Source of the DNA: Robiginitomaculum sp.
GTDB taxonomy: Bacteria > Pseudomonadota > Alphaproteobacteria > Caulobacterales > Maricaulaceae
Length of the DNA stretch: 49,215 bases
Direction: 5' to 3'
NCBI GenBank assembly: GCA_021776595.1
Contig: JAJFFP010000085.1
Coordinates: forward strand, 1-49,215
Below are positions 34,701 to 42,453 of this stretch, in pieces; position 1 is the stretch's first letter; every line of letters begins with the position of its first letter. Both the position numbers and the translations under genes were made by a program. The notes beneath the pieces were generated by a model. The model was not told the DNA's origin, did no database searches, and worked only from the letters and a program-made list of their open reading frames with translations.

Positions 34701-35631
34701 GACGTTGCGCATTATCTTTTGAAACCAATGGAACTGCATTACGGTTCAGACCCTGCACTTCCCATTCCAGTGGCATGGTCAGTTTGTCGGCGCTCTCCAC
34801 TTTTGGCTGTAACTTTATATTTCCACAACGCAGGTCATCGCCGAACCAACTCGCCACCAGAGAGATCGTCTTGCAATTTGGTAGTTGTGATTGCAGATCA
34901 TCCAGAGCAATTTCCACGTCAGGGCGACCACGAAACGCATGGACATTTTCACTTTGCGAACGCCCAGGGCCAAGCACGGTAATGACGGGCTCAGTCGCAT
35001 AAATAAACTCACCAGAGCCTGGAATGAGAGAAACACCCGTGATTTTTTCTTCTGTGTTTTCAAAGCCCGCCCCCTTTGGTGTGCGAAAGACTTCAAACGA
35101 AAATTGCGGGATGCGATTACCAAATTGCTCCAGTGCCAAATCCTCAAAAACTACATAGGCCAAGCCTTTGAAAGCAGGCGTTCTCGCGCTGGTTTCTTTG
35201 ATTTCAATTAGCGGGTCGGGCAATTGATCTTCAGCCCCATTATAAACCCGTATACTGGCAATTTCACCGTCAAACAGGCTGCCATCAGCCCAAATTCTGC
35301 CTATGCCATCAATCACCCCTTCGCATAGCCCAATGGCGAGGCTGAGGGTATATATTCGCTCCCGGATACGCGGGCCACCCTTACCGCCAGAACGGCGGTT
35401 GATTTCGTGTTCAATCGGCTGATCGGTCCATATCACCTGTCCCCCCAGCCTGACCCTGCCATAAGGAATAGGCATGGGCGCACCATCAGTTGAGGAAAGA
35501 ACATAAAGTTCTTCAAGGCGCGCACCCGTATCCTGCCGCTTGGCCAGCAGGGACGAGATTGCTCTTGCCGCAAAGCCTTGTGCGGCTGCGGTTGCAGCAC
35601 GTTGTGCAAATGAAAGTGCAAGTTGAGCCAT
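31783..35631 (-). CDS. GTA host-specificity/tail fibre protein (gp15-like, TIM-barrel domain)
   Basis: This 1282-residue protein is the largest structural gene of the cluster. The start MAQLALSFAQRAATAAAQGF resembles the gp15 N-terminus, and the middle carries a sugar-hydrolase-like TIM-barrel region (about 370-690; FIIGSELRSLTSLRD, FIGIDWYAPLSDWREG, WFTETGCPAVDKGANQPN) with the acidic residues typical of GTA_TIM domains. The C-terminal part is beta-rich, like phage J tail proteins. In RcGTA this protein forms the tip and contacts the recipient cell. It is the final gene of the cluster and lies 12 bases after gp14. Confidence 0.92.
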   Translation of the reverse strand: MAQLALSFAQRAATAAAQGFAARAISSLLAKRQDTGARLEELYVLSSTDGAPMPIPYGRVRLGGQVIWTDQPIEHEINRRSGGKGGPRIRERIYTLSLAIGLCEGVIDGIGRIWADGSLFDGEIASIRVYNGAEDQLPDPLIEIKETSARTPAFKGLAYVVFEDLALEQFGNRIPQFSFEVFRTPKGAGFENTEEKITGVSLIPGSGEFIYATEPVITVLGPGRSQSENVHAFRGRPDVEIALDDLQSQLPNCKTISLVASWFGDDLRCGNIKLQPKVESADKLTMPLEWEVQGLNRNAVPLVSKDNAQRPLFGGTPADVSILQAIATLNNREMEVVFYPFILMDIPAGNGLPDPYGAAEQSAFPWRGRITSYPTPGEPGTVDKTDNVKAQIDTFFGQAVASDFSVNGQNIAYSGPAEWSYRRFILHYAKLCAIAGGVDAFIIGSELRSLTSLRDANGNFPAVIHLKQLAADVRSILPNAKISYAADWTEYFGYHPQDGSNDVLFNLDPLWADANIDFIGIDWYAPLSDWREGNQHIDAGLYRSIYENNYLQSNVEGGEGYDWYYATANDRLNQLRSPITDGAYSKDWVFRYKDLQGWWSNPHYDRINSVEASTATDWVAQSKPIWFTETGCPAVDKGANQPNVFVDAKSSESALPYFSRGRRDDLMQRSYLDAIYSYWSPESGNNPVSNQFSGSMIENGKILAWTWDARPFPQFPSLEKIWSDGVNWEKGHWLNGRLGLSSLAMLIQDVCFRAGINNVDVSTVEGLVPGFVVTGPTEARAALEAILEIYGVEILERFNGLKFQNRGESREVVTVTSDQVVLETEGTASSLLTPDREALPIEVRIQFVSESDDYQPASASAMGTEALKRRTLDIALPLVADHIFVSESARDILARTRAAEHSAKATLPPSFLALEPGDLIRVNALDADRNWRVQKLDDTRQRVLALRSQSPASLSVVSGARPGLAQQPSFNPGPPALAIMDLPLLPGEAQRSGPRVAAFAEPWDAEMILSERSTIDERLRLQTPAIMGEVLSFTTPGLVYGRWDYGALLTVQLYGSSLSSATKAQVLAGKNVLAIEHANGHWEILQFLQASLSAENTYVLSGLLRALAGSDDALAFPVSPNARCVLMNGASQVLPMRDYEIGIPVEFLARAITAEPGGLGETSVTVIYTDRAAKIPSPVHLQAKTLVSGIEVSWVRRARKGGDYWGPGDVPSDTPIPSYRVRIYDSGALLSELTVSETKVVYDNTQLDAWFPMGLPDMLDIGVAQYSVNNILGVERRKILYI

Positions 35632-35643
35632 AAATAATCCGTA

Positions 35644-36084
35644 TCAGTCAGGAAATTGAAATGCGGCGGCAATTTTGCGCCGCCACCATGGCGTTAGCGC
35701 CGTCTCTTGAACACTTTGCCCCCAATAGGCATGAATTATGCGCTGTGGGGCGGAAAGAATGGCACAGTGTTTGGCCACATGATGTGCAGAGAACCTAAAC
35801 AGCAGAACATCGCCGGCCAGCGCCCCGGCAGGAGGAATTTCACGCATATACTGCCGTGCGGCCAGTAATAATTTTTCTTCGTCTCCGGTTTCTGCCCAGT
35901 TTACGCTATAAGGTGGCACCTCAAAGGGCTCTCCGCCGTATAGTGATCGCCAGATTCCCCGCACCAGGCCCAGACAATCGCACCCGACTGAGCACAGGCT
36001 GGCTTGATGCTGGTAGGGAGTGCCCAGCCATTTCCTGGCCTCAATGATTGCCTGCTCTTGTTTTGCAGACCTTGTGCCGCTCAT
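35644..36084 (-). CDS. GTA NlpC/P60 cell-wall peptidase (gp14-like)
   Basis: This 146-residue peptidase has the NlpC/P60 catalytic cysteine C37 in CDCLGLVRG and a histidine H106 in VAKHCAIL. In RcGTA it sits in the tail tip and opens the recipient's peptidoglycan. The ATG overlaps the gp13-like stop as ATGA, and the gp15-like gene begins 12 bases downstream. Confidence 0.92.
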   Translation of the reverse strand: MSGTRSAKQEQAIIEARKWLGTPYQHQASLCSVGCDCLGLVRGIWRSLYGGEPFEVPPYSVNWAETGDEEKLLLAARQYMREIPPAGALAGDVLLFRFSAHHVAKHCAILSAPQRIIHAYWGQSVQETALTPWWRRKIAAAFQFPD

Positions 36085-36944
36085 GGTGTGTTGTTGGCAC
36101 CGGCAATGATGGAATCATTTCCTGGCATGAACGGGCAGCCGCGAAAACTCAATATGTTGTTAAATTTTGTCTGACAGTGCTCAATCGATTTATTACAACC
36201 AGCCGTTAAAGTAACCGCATCACCAATAATGACGGGGTTAAGAGGGGTTTCTGTCAATAAGAACACATCCGAGGCACCATTATGAAAATAACGGGCAATA
36301 CGTTGTGTTTGTCCGGTATTTTCACCTCCGGTCCAGCGCACAATTCCATCTGAGTACCAGTCATCATCTGGCGTATTAATGGGGGCGATTGAATACATTG
36401 CCTCACCCAACAGGTTTACAATATTGGCATCACTGGAGAATGGACTGGCAGAGACATCTTTGGTGCACCGCGTATCCCCCAGTTCCGCATCACACCTCTT
36501 GGAAAACACACGTCCGAAACCACGGTTTAACTTGCGGGCTGGTCCGGCAATCTCGGCTGCAAAACTATTCTTTCCTTGTGAAATTTCACCAATTTCACCT
36601 GACCACATACCAATACGTAATTCAGGGTTACGCCAATCCACCCGCCAGATTTCAATGGCCGCCTGCTCATACTTTCCCAGTTTAATATCTGTTTCAGATA
36701 TTCCAGATTGTTGTAACGCTCCACTGGCCAAACCGGTATCGGTTGCAAAGCCAATAGCACTTTCAATCATTCCCGGTGTTAGTCCAGCACCTGCTGACCA
36801 AAGCAAATTATCAAAGTAAAGATCAGAATCGTGTTCTGTAAAGCCGAGGATAACACCATCTTTTCGGATGATTTTCCAACACCAGCATAATGTCGTTACT
36901 CCACTATCAAGATTGTCTTGTAATTCCTGTGATAACACTCGCAT
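36081..36944 (-). CDS. GTA hub protein (gp13-like, DUF2163/BR0599)
   Basis: This 287-residue protein has the family's DUF2163 N-terminal half (CWCWKIIRKDGVILGFTEHDSDL, LSTGxG-type context) and the BR0599 C-terminal half with cysteines around RCDAELGDTRC and GCNKSIEHCQTKFNN. In RcGTA it forms the tail hub with gp12 and gp15 and may bind an iron-sulfur cluster; that binding is known of relatives, not shown here. The ATG overlaps the gp12-like stop by one base (TGATG). Confidence 0.9.
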   Translation of the reverse strand: MRVLSQELQDNLDSGVTTLCWCWKIIRKDGVILGFTEHDSDLYFDNLLWSAGAGLTPGMIESAIGFATDTGLASGALQQSGISETDIKLGKYEQAAIEIWRVDWRNPELRIGMWSGEIGEISQGKNSFAAEIAGPARKLNRGFGRVFSKRCDAELGDTRCTKDVSASPFSSDANIVNLLGEAMYSIAPINTPDDDWYSDGIVRWTGGENTGQTQRIARYFHNGASDVFLLTETPLNPVIIGDAVTLTAGCNKSIEHCQTKFNNILSFRGCPFMPGNDSIIAGANNTP

Positions 36945-37582
36945 CAGATTCTGACCTCAATAACCGGTATCGATGGAATGGCCCCGGCATTGAAGGCTTC
37001 AAGCGTTATATTTAGCGAAGGCGTGTCGAACCTTACCGGTACATCGAATTTGAATCCTGCGGTAATCTGCACCCCTAAAGACGGCGGGGCCTGTATAAAC
37101 ATCACCGTGCCAAGCGTATAATTTACCGTAAAGTCTGTGCCTTCTTGCTGAGGCACACCATCAATGGCAAGCAAAACTGAGTTTTGCACAGGCTTGGTAA
37201 TTAGGCGCGTATAGGAATACGGGCCGTTTTCATAGATTTTTATAAGGGGAAATATGCTGGTTGTTCCATCACCACTGCCAAGCAATTGATCAATTAATGT
37301 CGGTGCCTGTGATGGAAGGGCCGATGTAAAATCCATGAAATCCTTCCACCGAAAGCCGTATAACTGACCCCTTCGGGCCTCATAAAAAGCAAGCACCGCA
37401 TAAAGGTCATCAATGGTTTTTATGCCCAGACCTGCATCATAACGCCGGCGCGCATGTTGCCAGGGTGAATTTCGTTCCTCGGCCCCAGATGCCAAAGTGA
37501 CGATTTCTGTATGGCGTTCTGGCCCTCCTGAAGATGCGAAGGCAACAGAAGCCGGAAATCTGATTTCGTGAAAAGCGCTCAT
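36944..37582 (-). CDS. GTA distal tail protein (gp12-like, DUF2460)
   Basis: This 212-residue protein shows the DUF2460 signatures FHEIRFPASVAFASSGGPERHTEI near the N-terminus and ARRGQLYGFRWKDFMDF near residues 70-86, followed by a beta-rich part. In RcGTA it makes the distal tail ring below the tube. Its length is near that of RcGTA gp12. The ATG overlaps the tape-measure stop as ATGA. Confidence 0.92.
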   Translation of the reverse strand: MSAFHEIRFPASVAFASSGGPERHTEIVTLASGAEERNSPWQHARRRYDAGLGIKTIDDLYAVLAFYEARRGQLYGFRWKDFMDFTSALPSQAPTLIDQLLGSGDGTTSIFPLIKIYENGPYSYTRLITKPVQNSVLLAIDGVPQQEGTDFTVNYTLGTVMFIQAPPSLGVQITAGFKFDVPVRFDTPSLNITLEAFNAGAIPSIPVIEVRI

Positions 37583-38109
37583 AATCGACGCCTCCCGCTT
37601 TCAACCGCCCGCGCCAGTAATGCTGAAATCTGCCCCGAAGAGCGTCGAAATGACTCTATGTTCGCGCCCTCGCCCAGGTTAAAATTTATGACTATGCGCG
37701 ATTGTGGCAGATTGCTTTCAATGGTGCCTGCACTGGCCGGTGAAAACACCTCAGGCCCACGCTCCCCGACCAGATAGGCCCCGCCAGGCAACACAGGCCC
37801 ACCCTCGGCTCTGGCACCGGCAAAACCACCATTGGCCTGATCAAACAGCCCGCCAATCGCACCGCCGATCACCTTGTTTATGGCGATTCTTGCCAGGTCA
37901 TTCAAAATAGATTGCACCATGCTTTTGAATGAAAATTCACCTGTGCGTGCGGCCCGCGCCAATTCAGTGGAAATGCGTTGACCGGCACGGGCAAAATTCT
38001 CCGCAATTGCATCGGCGGCCTGCCTGGCTGGCCCATTTGCCAGCGTTTGAAGCGCTTCACCAGCCCTGTCCAGCGCCTCAGCTTCTTGTGATGATTGTGT
38101 TGTATTCAT
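37579..38109 (-). CDS. GTA short tape-measure protein (gp11-like)
   Basis: This 176-residue protein has a helical first half (DAIAENFARAGQRISTEL, SMVQSILNDLARIAINKVI) and a Gly/Ala-rich segment AEGGPVLPGGAYLVGERGPEVFSP that is a common end motif of phage tape-measure proteins. In RcGTA the tape measure is about 220 residues, so this one is shorter. Its start overlaps the end of the preceding small gene by 32 bases, an unusually long overlap; a later start would cost part of the N-terminal helix. Confidence 0.85.
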   Translation of the reverse strand: MNTTQSSQEAEALDRAGEALQTLANGPARQAADAIAENFARAGQRISTELARAARTGEFSFKSMVQSILNDLARIAINKVIGGAIGGLFDQANGGFAGARAEGGPVLPGGAYLVGERGPEVFSPASAGTIESNLPQSRIVINFNLGEGANIESFRRSSGQISALLARAVESGRRRL

Positions 38110-38299
38110 CGGCTTCTTTCATCTTAACATCTGGATATTGTGCCATCAGGGCTTGCAGTGTTTTTTGATCAGCAAATTGCCCGCCACTGCCTTGCAAAGC
38201 TGTCCATTCCATCAAGGATAAAGACCAAAATTCTTTGGGATCAATCTGGAATTTATTCTGTGCGGTAAACAGCATTTGCCGCCAGGGAAGCATGCTCAC
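38078..38299 (-). CDS. GTA small tail-assembly chaperone-like protein (gp10.1-like)
   Basis: This 73-residue protein carries the motif PKEFWSLSLMEWTALQ found in phage TAC/rcc01693-type proteins next to GTA gp10. It may help tail assembly. The GTG start at 38299 overlaps the gp10-like stop (GTGA); an ATG two codons later is possible. Confidence 0.8.
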   Translation of the reverse strand: MSMLPWRQMLFTAQNKFQIDPKEFWSLSLMEWTALQGSGGQFADQKTLQALMAQYPDVKMKEADEYNTIITRS

Positions 38300-38601
38300 A
38301 ACCCCTGAGCTGCCAATGCAAACGTGTTGGCAATTGCAATGGCTGCCTCTGTCGGCTGTATATCCGCGCCTTGCAGCACCTGATATTGCACCGGATTACC
38401 TCCACCCATCAGCAGTGCTTCCAATACCAACAGAACATCTGCAGCAGATAGTTTTCGCAAACGCGCGGACAATTCCTCCTGACTTGAGGTTTCCAGCGCG
38501 GTTTCTATATGTGCCAGCGCACCCAGAGTCAGGCACAAAACGTAGTGTTGCCCGTTTATGGTAATACTCACTTCACCACGGGCACTGTTTACCCCGCTCA
38601 T
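38296..38601 (-). CDS. GTA gp10-like protein
   Basis: This 101-residue protein matches the GTA-gp10 family: GEVSITINGQHYVLCLTLGALAHIETAL near the N-terminus and a helical C-terminus. The equivalent RcGTA gene sits between the tail tube and tape-measure genes and acts as a tail-assembly chaperone. The start overlaps the tail-tube stop as ATGA. Confidence 0.88.
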   Translation of the reverse strand: MSGVNSARGEVSITINGQHYVLCLTLGALAHIETALETSSQEELSARLRKLSAADVLLVLEALLMGGGNPVQYQVLQGADIQPTEAAIAIANTFALAAQGL

Positions 38602-39014
38602 TGGGGCGTAAAGGTAATATTACCGGCCGAGGCCAGTGTCAGGCTGTAAACGGCCTCGCCATCAAACTCACCGGCATATTCAAGCGCAGCAATTTGCATA
38701 ATGCCTTCCATTACGCCAAAATCTGGTATAATGACCTGCCATTTTCGGGCTTCCTGTGCAAAAAACGCACCCCGCACCGCCTCGTCAGCCGTGCTATCGG
38801 TAAATACGCCGGAGCCGGATACCGAAAGAGATTTGACGCCGGCCCCTGGCAATAATTCGCGCCAGGCCCCAACACTGTCCGCATTCGTGGTATCAACGGT
38901 TTTGGCATTAAGAGAAATGGTTCGGGCGCGAAGCCCGGCCATCGTTACAAAGGTTGAAGACCCGGTCGGGTCTTCCAGTTTTAGCAAGATGTCCTTGCCG
39001 CGCTGCATCGTCAT
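38598..39014 (-). CDS. GTA major tail (tube) protein (gp9-like)
   Basis: This 138-residue protein begins MTMQRGKDILLKLEDPTGSS and continues with a beta-rich tail-tube fold (FVTMAGLRARTISLNAKTVDTTNADS). It makes the tail tube by stacking. The ATG at 39014 has AAGGAA upstream and is preferred over the longer frame to 39116; an ATG two codons later is also possible. Its size equals RcGTA gp9. Confidence 0.9.
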   Translation of the reverse strand: MTMQRGKDILLKLEDPTGSSTFVTMAGLRARTISLNAKTVDTTNADSVGAWRELLPGAGVKSLSVSGSGVFTDSTADEAVRGAFFAQEARKWQVIIPDFGVMEGIMQIAALEYAGEFDGEAVYSLTLASAGNITFTPQ

Positions 39015-39033
39015 GTGCCGTTCCTTTACTAAA

Positions 39034-39450
39034 TTAGATAATGGGTTCTGTAACAGCGCGCAGATTGAGAATGACCTCAAAAACCGAGCTACTGCGGATG
39101 CGAAATACATCCGCAAATGTGATACGAATACTGATCAGGGTATGCCCGTTCAGAATCAGCGTTGACGTTTCGATCGCATTTCGAAGGGCGCTTAAACCTT
39201 CCAGGGCTTCACGCCTGCCACCATATTCTGACCAGAGTTTAATGGTCATCTGGTGTTCAAACGCCCCCTCAACATCTGCATTGATCTGGCGCATGATTGC
39301 CCTATCAAACGTGATGAATGGAAACTGTGGTTGCTCAGGAACATCATCATAAAGACGCAATGGATTACCAAATAATGCCATTAGCGCCGGGTCTGTATTC
39401 AGCGCGCCAAAAAGTGCGCTCTGCAAGGCCCATTGTGCATTCTCAGCCAT
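39034..39450 (-). CDS. GTA tail terminator (gp8-like, DUF3168)
   Basis: This 138-residue protein shows the DUF3168 pattern ALFGALNTDPALMALFGNPLRLYDDVPE near the N-terminus. It caps the tail tube at the head side. The ATG overlaps the adaptor stop by one base (TAATG), so the two are coupled. Confidence 0.88.
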   Translation of the reverse strand: MAENAQWALQSALFGALNTDPALMALFGNPLRLYDDVPEQPQFPFITFDRAIMRQINADVEGAFEHQMTIKLWSEYGGRREALEGLSALRNAIETSTLILNGHTLISIRITFADVFRIRSSSVFEVILNLRAVTEPII

Positions 39451-39770
39451 TAAAAAGTGTCCTCACACACGACTTCAAGAAGATCATGACCCGGTGCATT
39501 TATGCGTGTAAGGCTCAACGCCAACAGCTTTTTTTGCGATATGACCAAGCGCATGGGGTCAGGAAGATCAGGCGCCCAGCGCAATGTAATGATGACCCGG
39601 CGACGGCGCCCCAGCCCGCCATTCCCGGCATCCCTGCCTACCAGTCCCCATTTCACATGAGCCCAAACTTCTCGAAAATCATTCCAGTTTCGTGCGTTTC
39701 CACCGCCTGCATCTGAAACGGCAGTTAATTGCTGCACCATTACCCGGTGCGTGAATTTGGACATACCCAT
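39450..39770 (-). CDS. GTA head-tail stopper (gp7-like)
   Basis: This 106-residue protein resembles phage head-tail adaptor/stopper proteins: HRVMVQQLTAVSDAGGG and WNDFREVWAHVKW. It closes the portal channel between head and tail. The start overlaps the gp6-like stop (TAATG); a second ATG two codons in is possible. Confidence 0.86.
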   Translation of the reverse strand: MGMSKFTHRVMVQQLTAVSDAGGGNARNWNDFREVWAHVKWGLVGRDAGNGGLGRRRRVIITLRWAPDLPDPMRLVISQKKLLALSLTRINAPGHDLLEVVCEDTF

Positions 39771-40327
39771 TACAAGCGCACTTGCGTAAATGTGGCCAAC
39801 AAAGCCTGTGCCCGTAAGGGCATAGGCGTTTCAACACCCGGTTCGCGTTCAAAAATGTCTTTAATGATAATCAGTAAAGCCATGCGCAAAGGTGCAGGAA
39901 TTTGGCTGTTATCGAGGCCATAACCGGCGACAAAATCGATTTGGAGCTTCCTTGTCGGCTGCCCTGCCCCGATCTGCGGAAAAGTAGGCAAAGCGATGAT
40001 CCTTGCCTGACCCACATCAGTATAATATTCGCCAGGGTCTACTAATGTAACCTCATTCTGATCGTTGACGTGCTGTATCTGAAGCACCTGGACCATTGGG
40101 CGGCTTTGCAGAGAAAAAACACCGTTTTTTGGCCACTCAAATACGCTCTGACGCAAGGTGCGTGAAATCAAAGACTTGCCGGTTCTACGTTCGACCAATT
40201 CTGTCGCGGTTCTGATCAGGTCAAGGACCAGAGCATCTTCATTGTCAGCATCAAGCTGAAGGAACAATTTAGTTTCCGCTAGACTTACAGGGTCCTGCAC
40301 AGGCGGGACCAAAACCTGCAAACTCAT
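39770..40327 (-). CDS. GTA head-tail connector (gp6-like)
   Basis: This 185-residue protein shows the connector signature VSLAETKLFLQLDADNEDALVLDLI followed by TATELVERRTGKSLISRTLRQ, typical of phage gp6-like connectors that sit below the portal. AGGAG precedes the ATG. A hairpin (40364-40399) and AT-rich stretch separate it from the capsid gene. Confidence 0.9.
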   Translation of the reverse strand: MSLQVLVPPVQDPVSLAETKLFLQLDADNEDALVLDLIRTATELVERRTGKSLISRTLRQSVFEWPKNGVFSLQSRPMVQVLQIQHVNDQNEVTLVDPGEYYTDVGQARIIALPTFPQIGAGQPTRKLQIDFVAGYGLDNSQIPAPLRMALLIIIKDIFEREPGVETPMPLRAQALLATFTQVRL

Positions 40328-40363
40328 GGCAAGCTCCTTGAATAATTTTCAAAATAATGAAGT

Positions 40364-40399
40364 GCGGGCGGATGCCAGGCTTGCCAACAACCCGCCCGC
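40364..40399 (-). terminator. Hairpin between capsid and connector genes, possible attenuator
   Basis: GCGGGCGG (40371-40364 side) pairs exactly with CCGCCCGC across a 20-base loop. In the direction of GTA transcription it follows the capsid gene and is followed by the T-rich ACTTCATTATTTTG. It could partly terminate transcription or stabilise the capsid message, giving capsid more expression than tail genes. Confidence 0.5.
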
Positions 40400-40422
40400 G
40401 TTCACCAACAGCATCAGGGGGG

Positions 40423-41661
40423 TTAGCTGATGGCGAATTTCAGAAGTTTGAGTGCGTTAAAGTCCTGCACACCGCCGCCAACTTTCTTGGTGGTATAAAA
40501 GAGCACAAACGGCTTGGAGGAATACGGGTCGCGAACCACTCGAACGCCAGCCCGGTCAACGATCAGATATCCCCGGCGGAAATCGCCAAAAGCTATGGCA
40601 TTGGCACCCGTTGCAATATCAGGCATTTCCTCAATCTCCACGACGGGATAGCCCAGAAGCGTGGATGACTGGCCAGCTTGCACAGCAGGCTGCCAGATAT
40701 AATTACCATCCGCATCCTTGAATTTGCGCACCGATGATACCGTCCGGCGGTTCATCACAAAACTGGAGCCAGGGCGATAAACTGCCTTGGGCGCATAAAT
40801 CAGGTCAATCAGAGAATCGATAGGGTCTGAAGCAGCAAAATCACCGTCCGCACCGGTGGCAACATAACCAACCTCACCCCATTGCTGGATAGCATCAGCG
40901 GTGTTGGTGTAGCTTAAAAAGCCCTTTGGTTTGCCAATGCCGTCGCCATTAACAAAGGCGGTTGTTTCCTGCGCCGCAAAGACATCCTGCACTTCACTGG
41001 CCAGCCATTGGTCAATATCCGCAAAACTGTCATCCAGCAAAGCCTGGGTAGCGGCTGGCATGGCATAGAGCTCTGCTGCCGGAAAGGCAATAAGGTCAAG
41101 CGTTGGGGTTTGCGTTTCAGGCCGTGCCGCTGTTTCCCCGGTCCAGCCGGCAGAAGCACCGCCGCGACTGACAGGTTTTTTGAAATTGGAAGAGCCCACC
41201 TGACGCACCTCAGCCAGTTGCCGCATAGGTGATGCGTCCTGCAATAGCTGTGTAATGTGCTGCGCTGTCTCATCGGGGGCTACAAAACCACCATCAGGGT
41301 CTGAACCGATGGACAATTGCTTGGATTCCAGTAAGCGACTGACATCGCCGTGGCGCATATATTGCCCCCAAGCCTGCTTGCTCTCGCTATGAACTAGCGT
41401 ATCCGGGGCCTCCAGAACCGGTCGTTGGTGAGACAGGTTGATACCATCAATGATCGATTTTTGCTCATCAATTGCACGGTTAATGCGTTCGACTTTTTCA
41501 ACGCTGATGGTATCGGCACTCTGTTTCTTTTCAATTTCAGCAAGGCGCTGGTCATTAGCTTCCTTGAAGGCCTCGAATGCACTACGAAATTCATTTATTT
41601 CATGGCCTTGGGAAGACGGCGACAATGCCATCTTGGTTTCTTTTTTCACAATCTTCCTCAT
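40423..41661 (-). CDS. GTA major capsid protein (gp5-like, HK97 fold)
   Basis: This 412-residue capsid protein has a coiled-coil delta domain in the first 70-110 residues (EFRSAFEAFKEANDQRLAEIEKKQ), which is probably removed by the prohead protease, and the HK97 core with GETAARPETQTPTLDLIAFPAAELYAMPAATQALLDDS and SFVMNRRTVSSVRKFKDADGNYIWQPAV. It forms the GTA head shell. I keep the ATG at 41661, but an ATG ten codons further (41631) preceded by AAAGAAA is equally plausible. Confidence 0.93.
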   Translation of the reverse strand: MRKIVKKETKMALSPSSQGHEINEFRSAFEAFKEANDQRLAEIEKKQSADTISVEKVERINRAIDEQKSIIDGINLSHQRPVLEAPDTLVHSESKQAWGQYMRHGDVSRLLESKQLSIGSDPDGGFVAPDETAQHITQLLQDASPMRQLAEVRQVGSSNFKKPVSRGGASAGWTGETAARPETQTPTLDLIAFPAAELYAMPAATQALLDDSFADIDQWLASEVQDVFAAQETTAFVNGDGIGKPKGFLSYTNTADAIQQWGEVGYVATGADGDFAASDPIDSLIDLIYAPKAVYRPGSSFVMNRRTVSSVRKFKDADGNYIWQPAVQAGQSSTLLGYPVVEIEEMPDIATGANAIAFGDFRRGYLIVDRAGVRVVRDPYSSKPFVLFYTTKKVGGGVQDFNALKLLKFAIS

Positions 41662-41684
41662 GAGTTTAGGGATCGAACCCCAGG

Positions 41685-42155
41685 TTAACTGGCCAATCTG
41701 ACAGCCAGGGGATTTTCCACGGCATCATCCGCACTGTTAACAACGTGCAGTCGTGCCTGTGGCAGCATGGGAAAAGTCACAATCGAGATTTCCCACAATT
41801 CCAGTTCCAGTAATTCGCGATACTGTTTGTGTTTTTTTGCCCGTTTCGTTTGAAAACCAATAGAAAGACCATCAATGGCAGCTTTGCTGATCAAGGCACT
41901 TGCCGTTTTGCCTGCCGGCCCATCAGCAAATACACGCCCGCGCACCCAAAGCCCTTTATGGTCCTCCCTTATGGAGTCCCAAACCCCAACGGGCTCGCTG
42001 ACATCATGCTGGAACAACATCCTTATCCCACCAGCCCCCCGGCTAAGTAGAGACGCGCTAAATGCACCACGGCGCACCAGATCTGCGGCCAGATCTGCAC
42101 GATCAAACAGCGAGGCATACCCTTCAATAAAAACGGCCTTAGTATTATATTTCAT
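41685..42155 (-). CDS. GTA prohead protease (gp4-like, S78)
   Basis: This 156-residue protease has the likely catalytic H50 in LFQHDVSEPVG and S98 in DGLSIGF, with the conserved ELWEISIVTFPM segment near residues 115-128, the HK97-family prohead protease pattern. It cuts the capsid delta domain during head maturation. The capsid gene follows after 23 bases. Confidence 0.93.
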   Translation of the reverse strand: MKYNTKAVFIEGYASLFDRADLAADLVRRGAFSASLLSRGAGGIRMLFQHDVSEPVGVWDSIREDHKGLWVRGRVFADGPAGKTASALISKAAIDGLSIGFQTKRAKKHKQYRELLELELWEISIVTFPMLPQARLHVVNSADDAVENPLAVRLAS

Positions 42156-42198
42156 ATCTGTAGCTTTTTCCTACATATGTATATTTTTTAATATTGAA

Positions 42199-42453
42199 CT
42201 AATCACCCAAGCGTTCTTCAATACGGTTCAAAGTGGCTCGCGCCTGCACCACCTGGACTTCAAGGCGCGTTAAACGAACAGCAACATCTTCCTGATTGGC
42301 CGTTCTGCGCTCCAACTGGTTAATCCGCTCGGCGGCGGCTCCTGCCCAGAGGAGTGCAGCCGCACTTTGCAATACCACGGTCAGAATAAGCGCAAAGCTG
42401 ATATGGCCTTTCATATTCAATCGGTTACTGTCAGTATCATTCAGGGTGTTCAC
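42199..42453 (-). CDS. Small membrane-anchored coiled-coil protein (g3.5-like)
   Basis: This 84-residue protein has one membrane helix (ISFALILTVVLQSAAALLWAGAA) and a coiled coil (ERINQLERRTANQEDVAVRLTRLE). It sits between portal and protease at the position of RcGTA g3.5, whose role is unknown to me. The start overlaps the portal gene end by 17 bases. Confidence 0.78.
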   Translation of the reverse strand: MNTLNDTDSNRLNMKGHISFALILTVVLQSAAALLWAGAAAERINQLERRTANQEDVAVRLTRLEVQVVQARATLNRIEERLGD

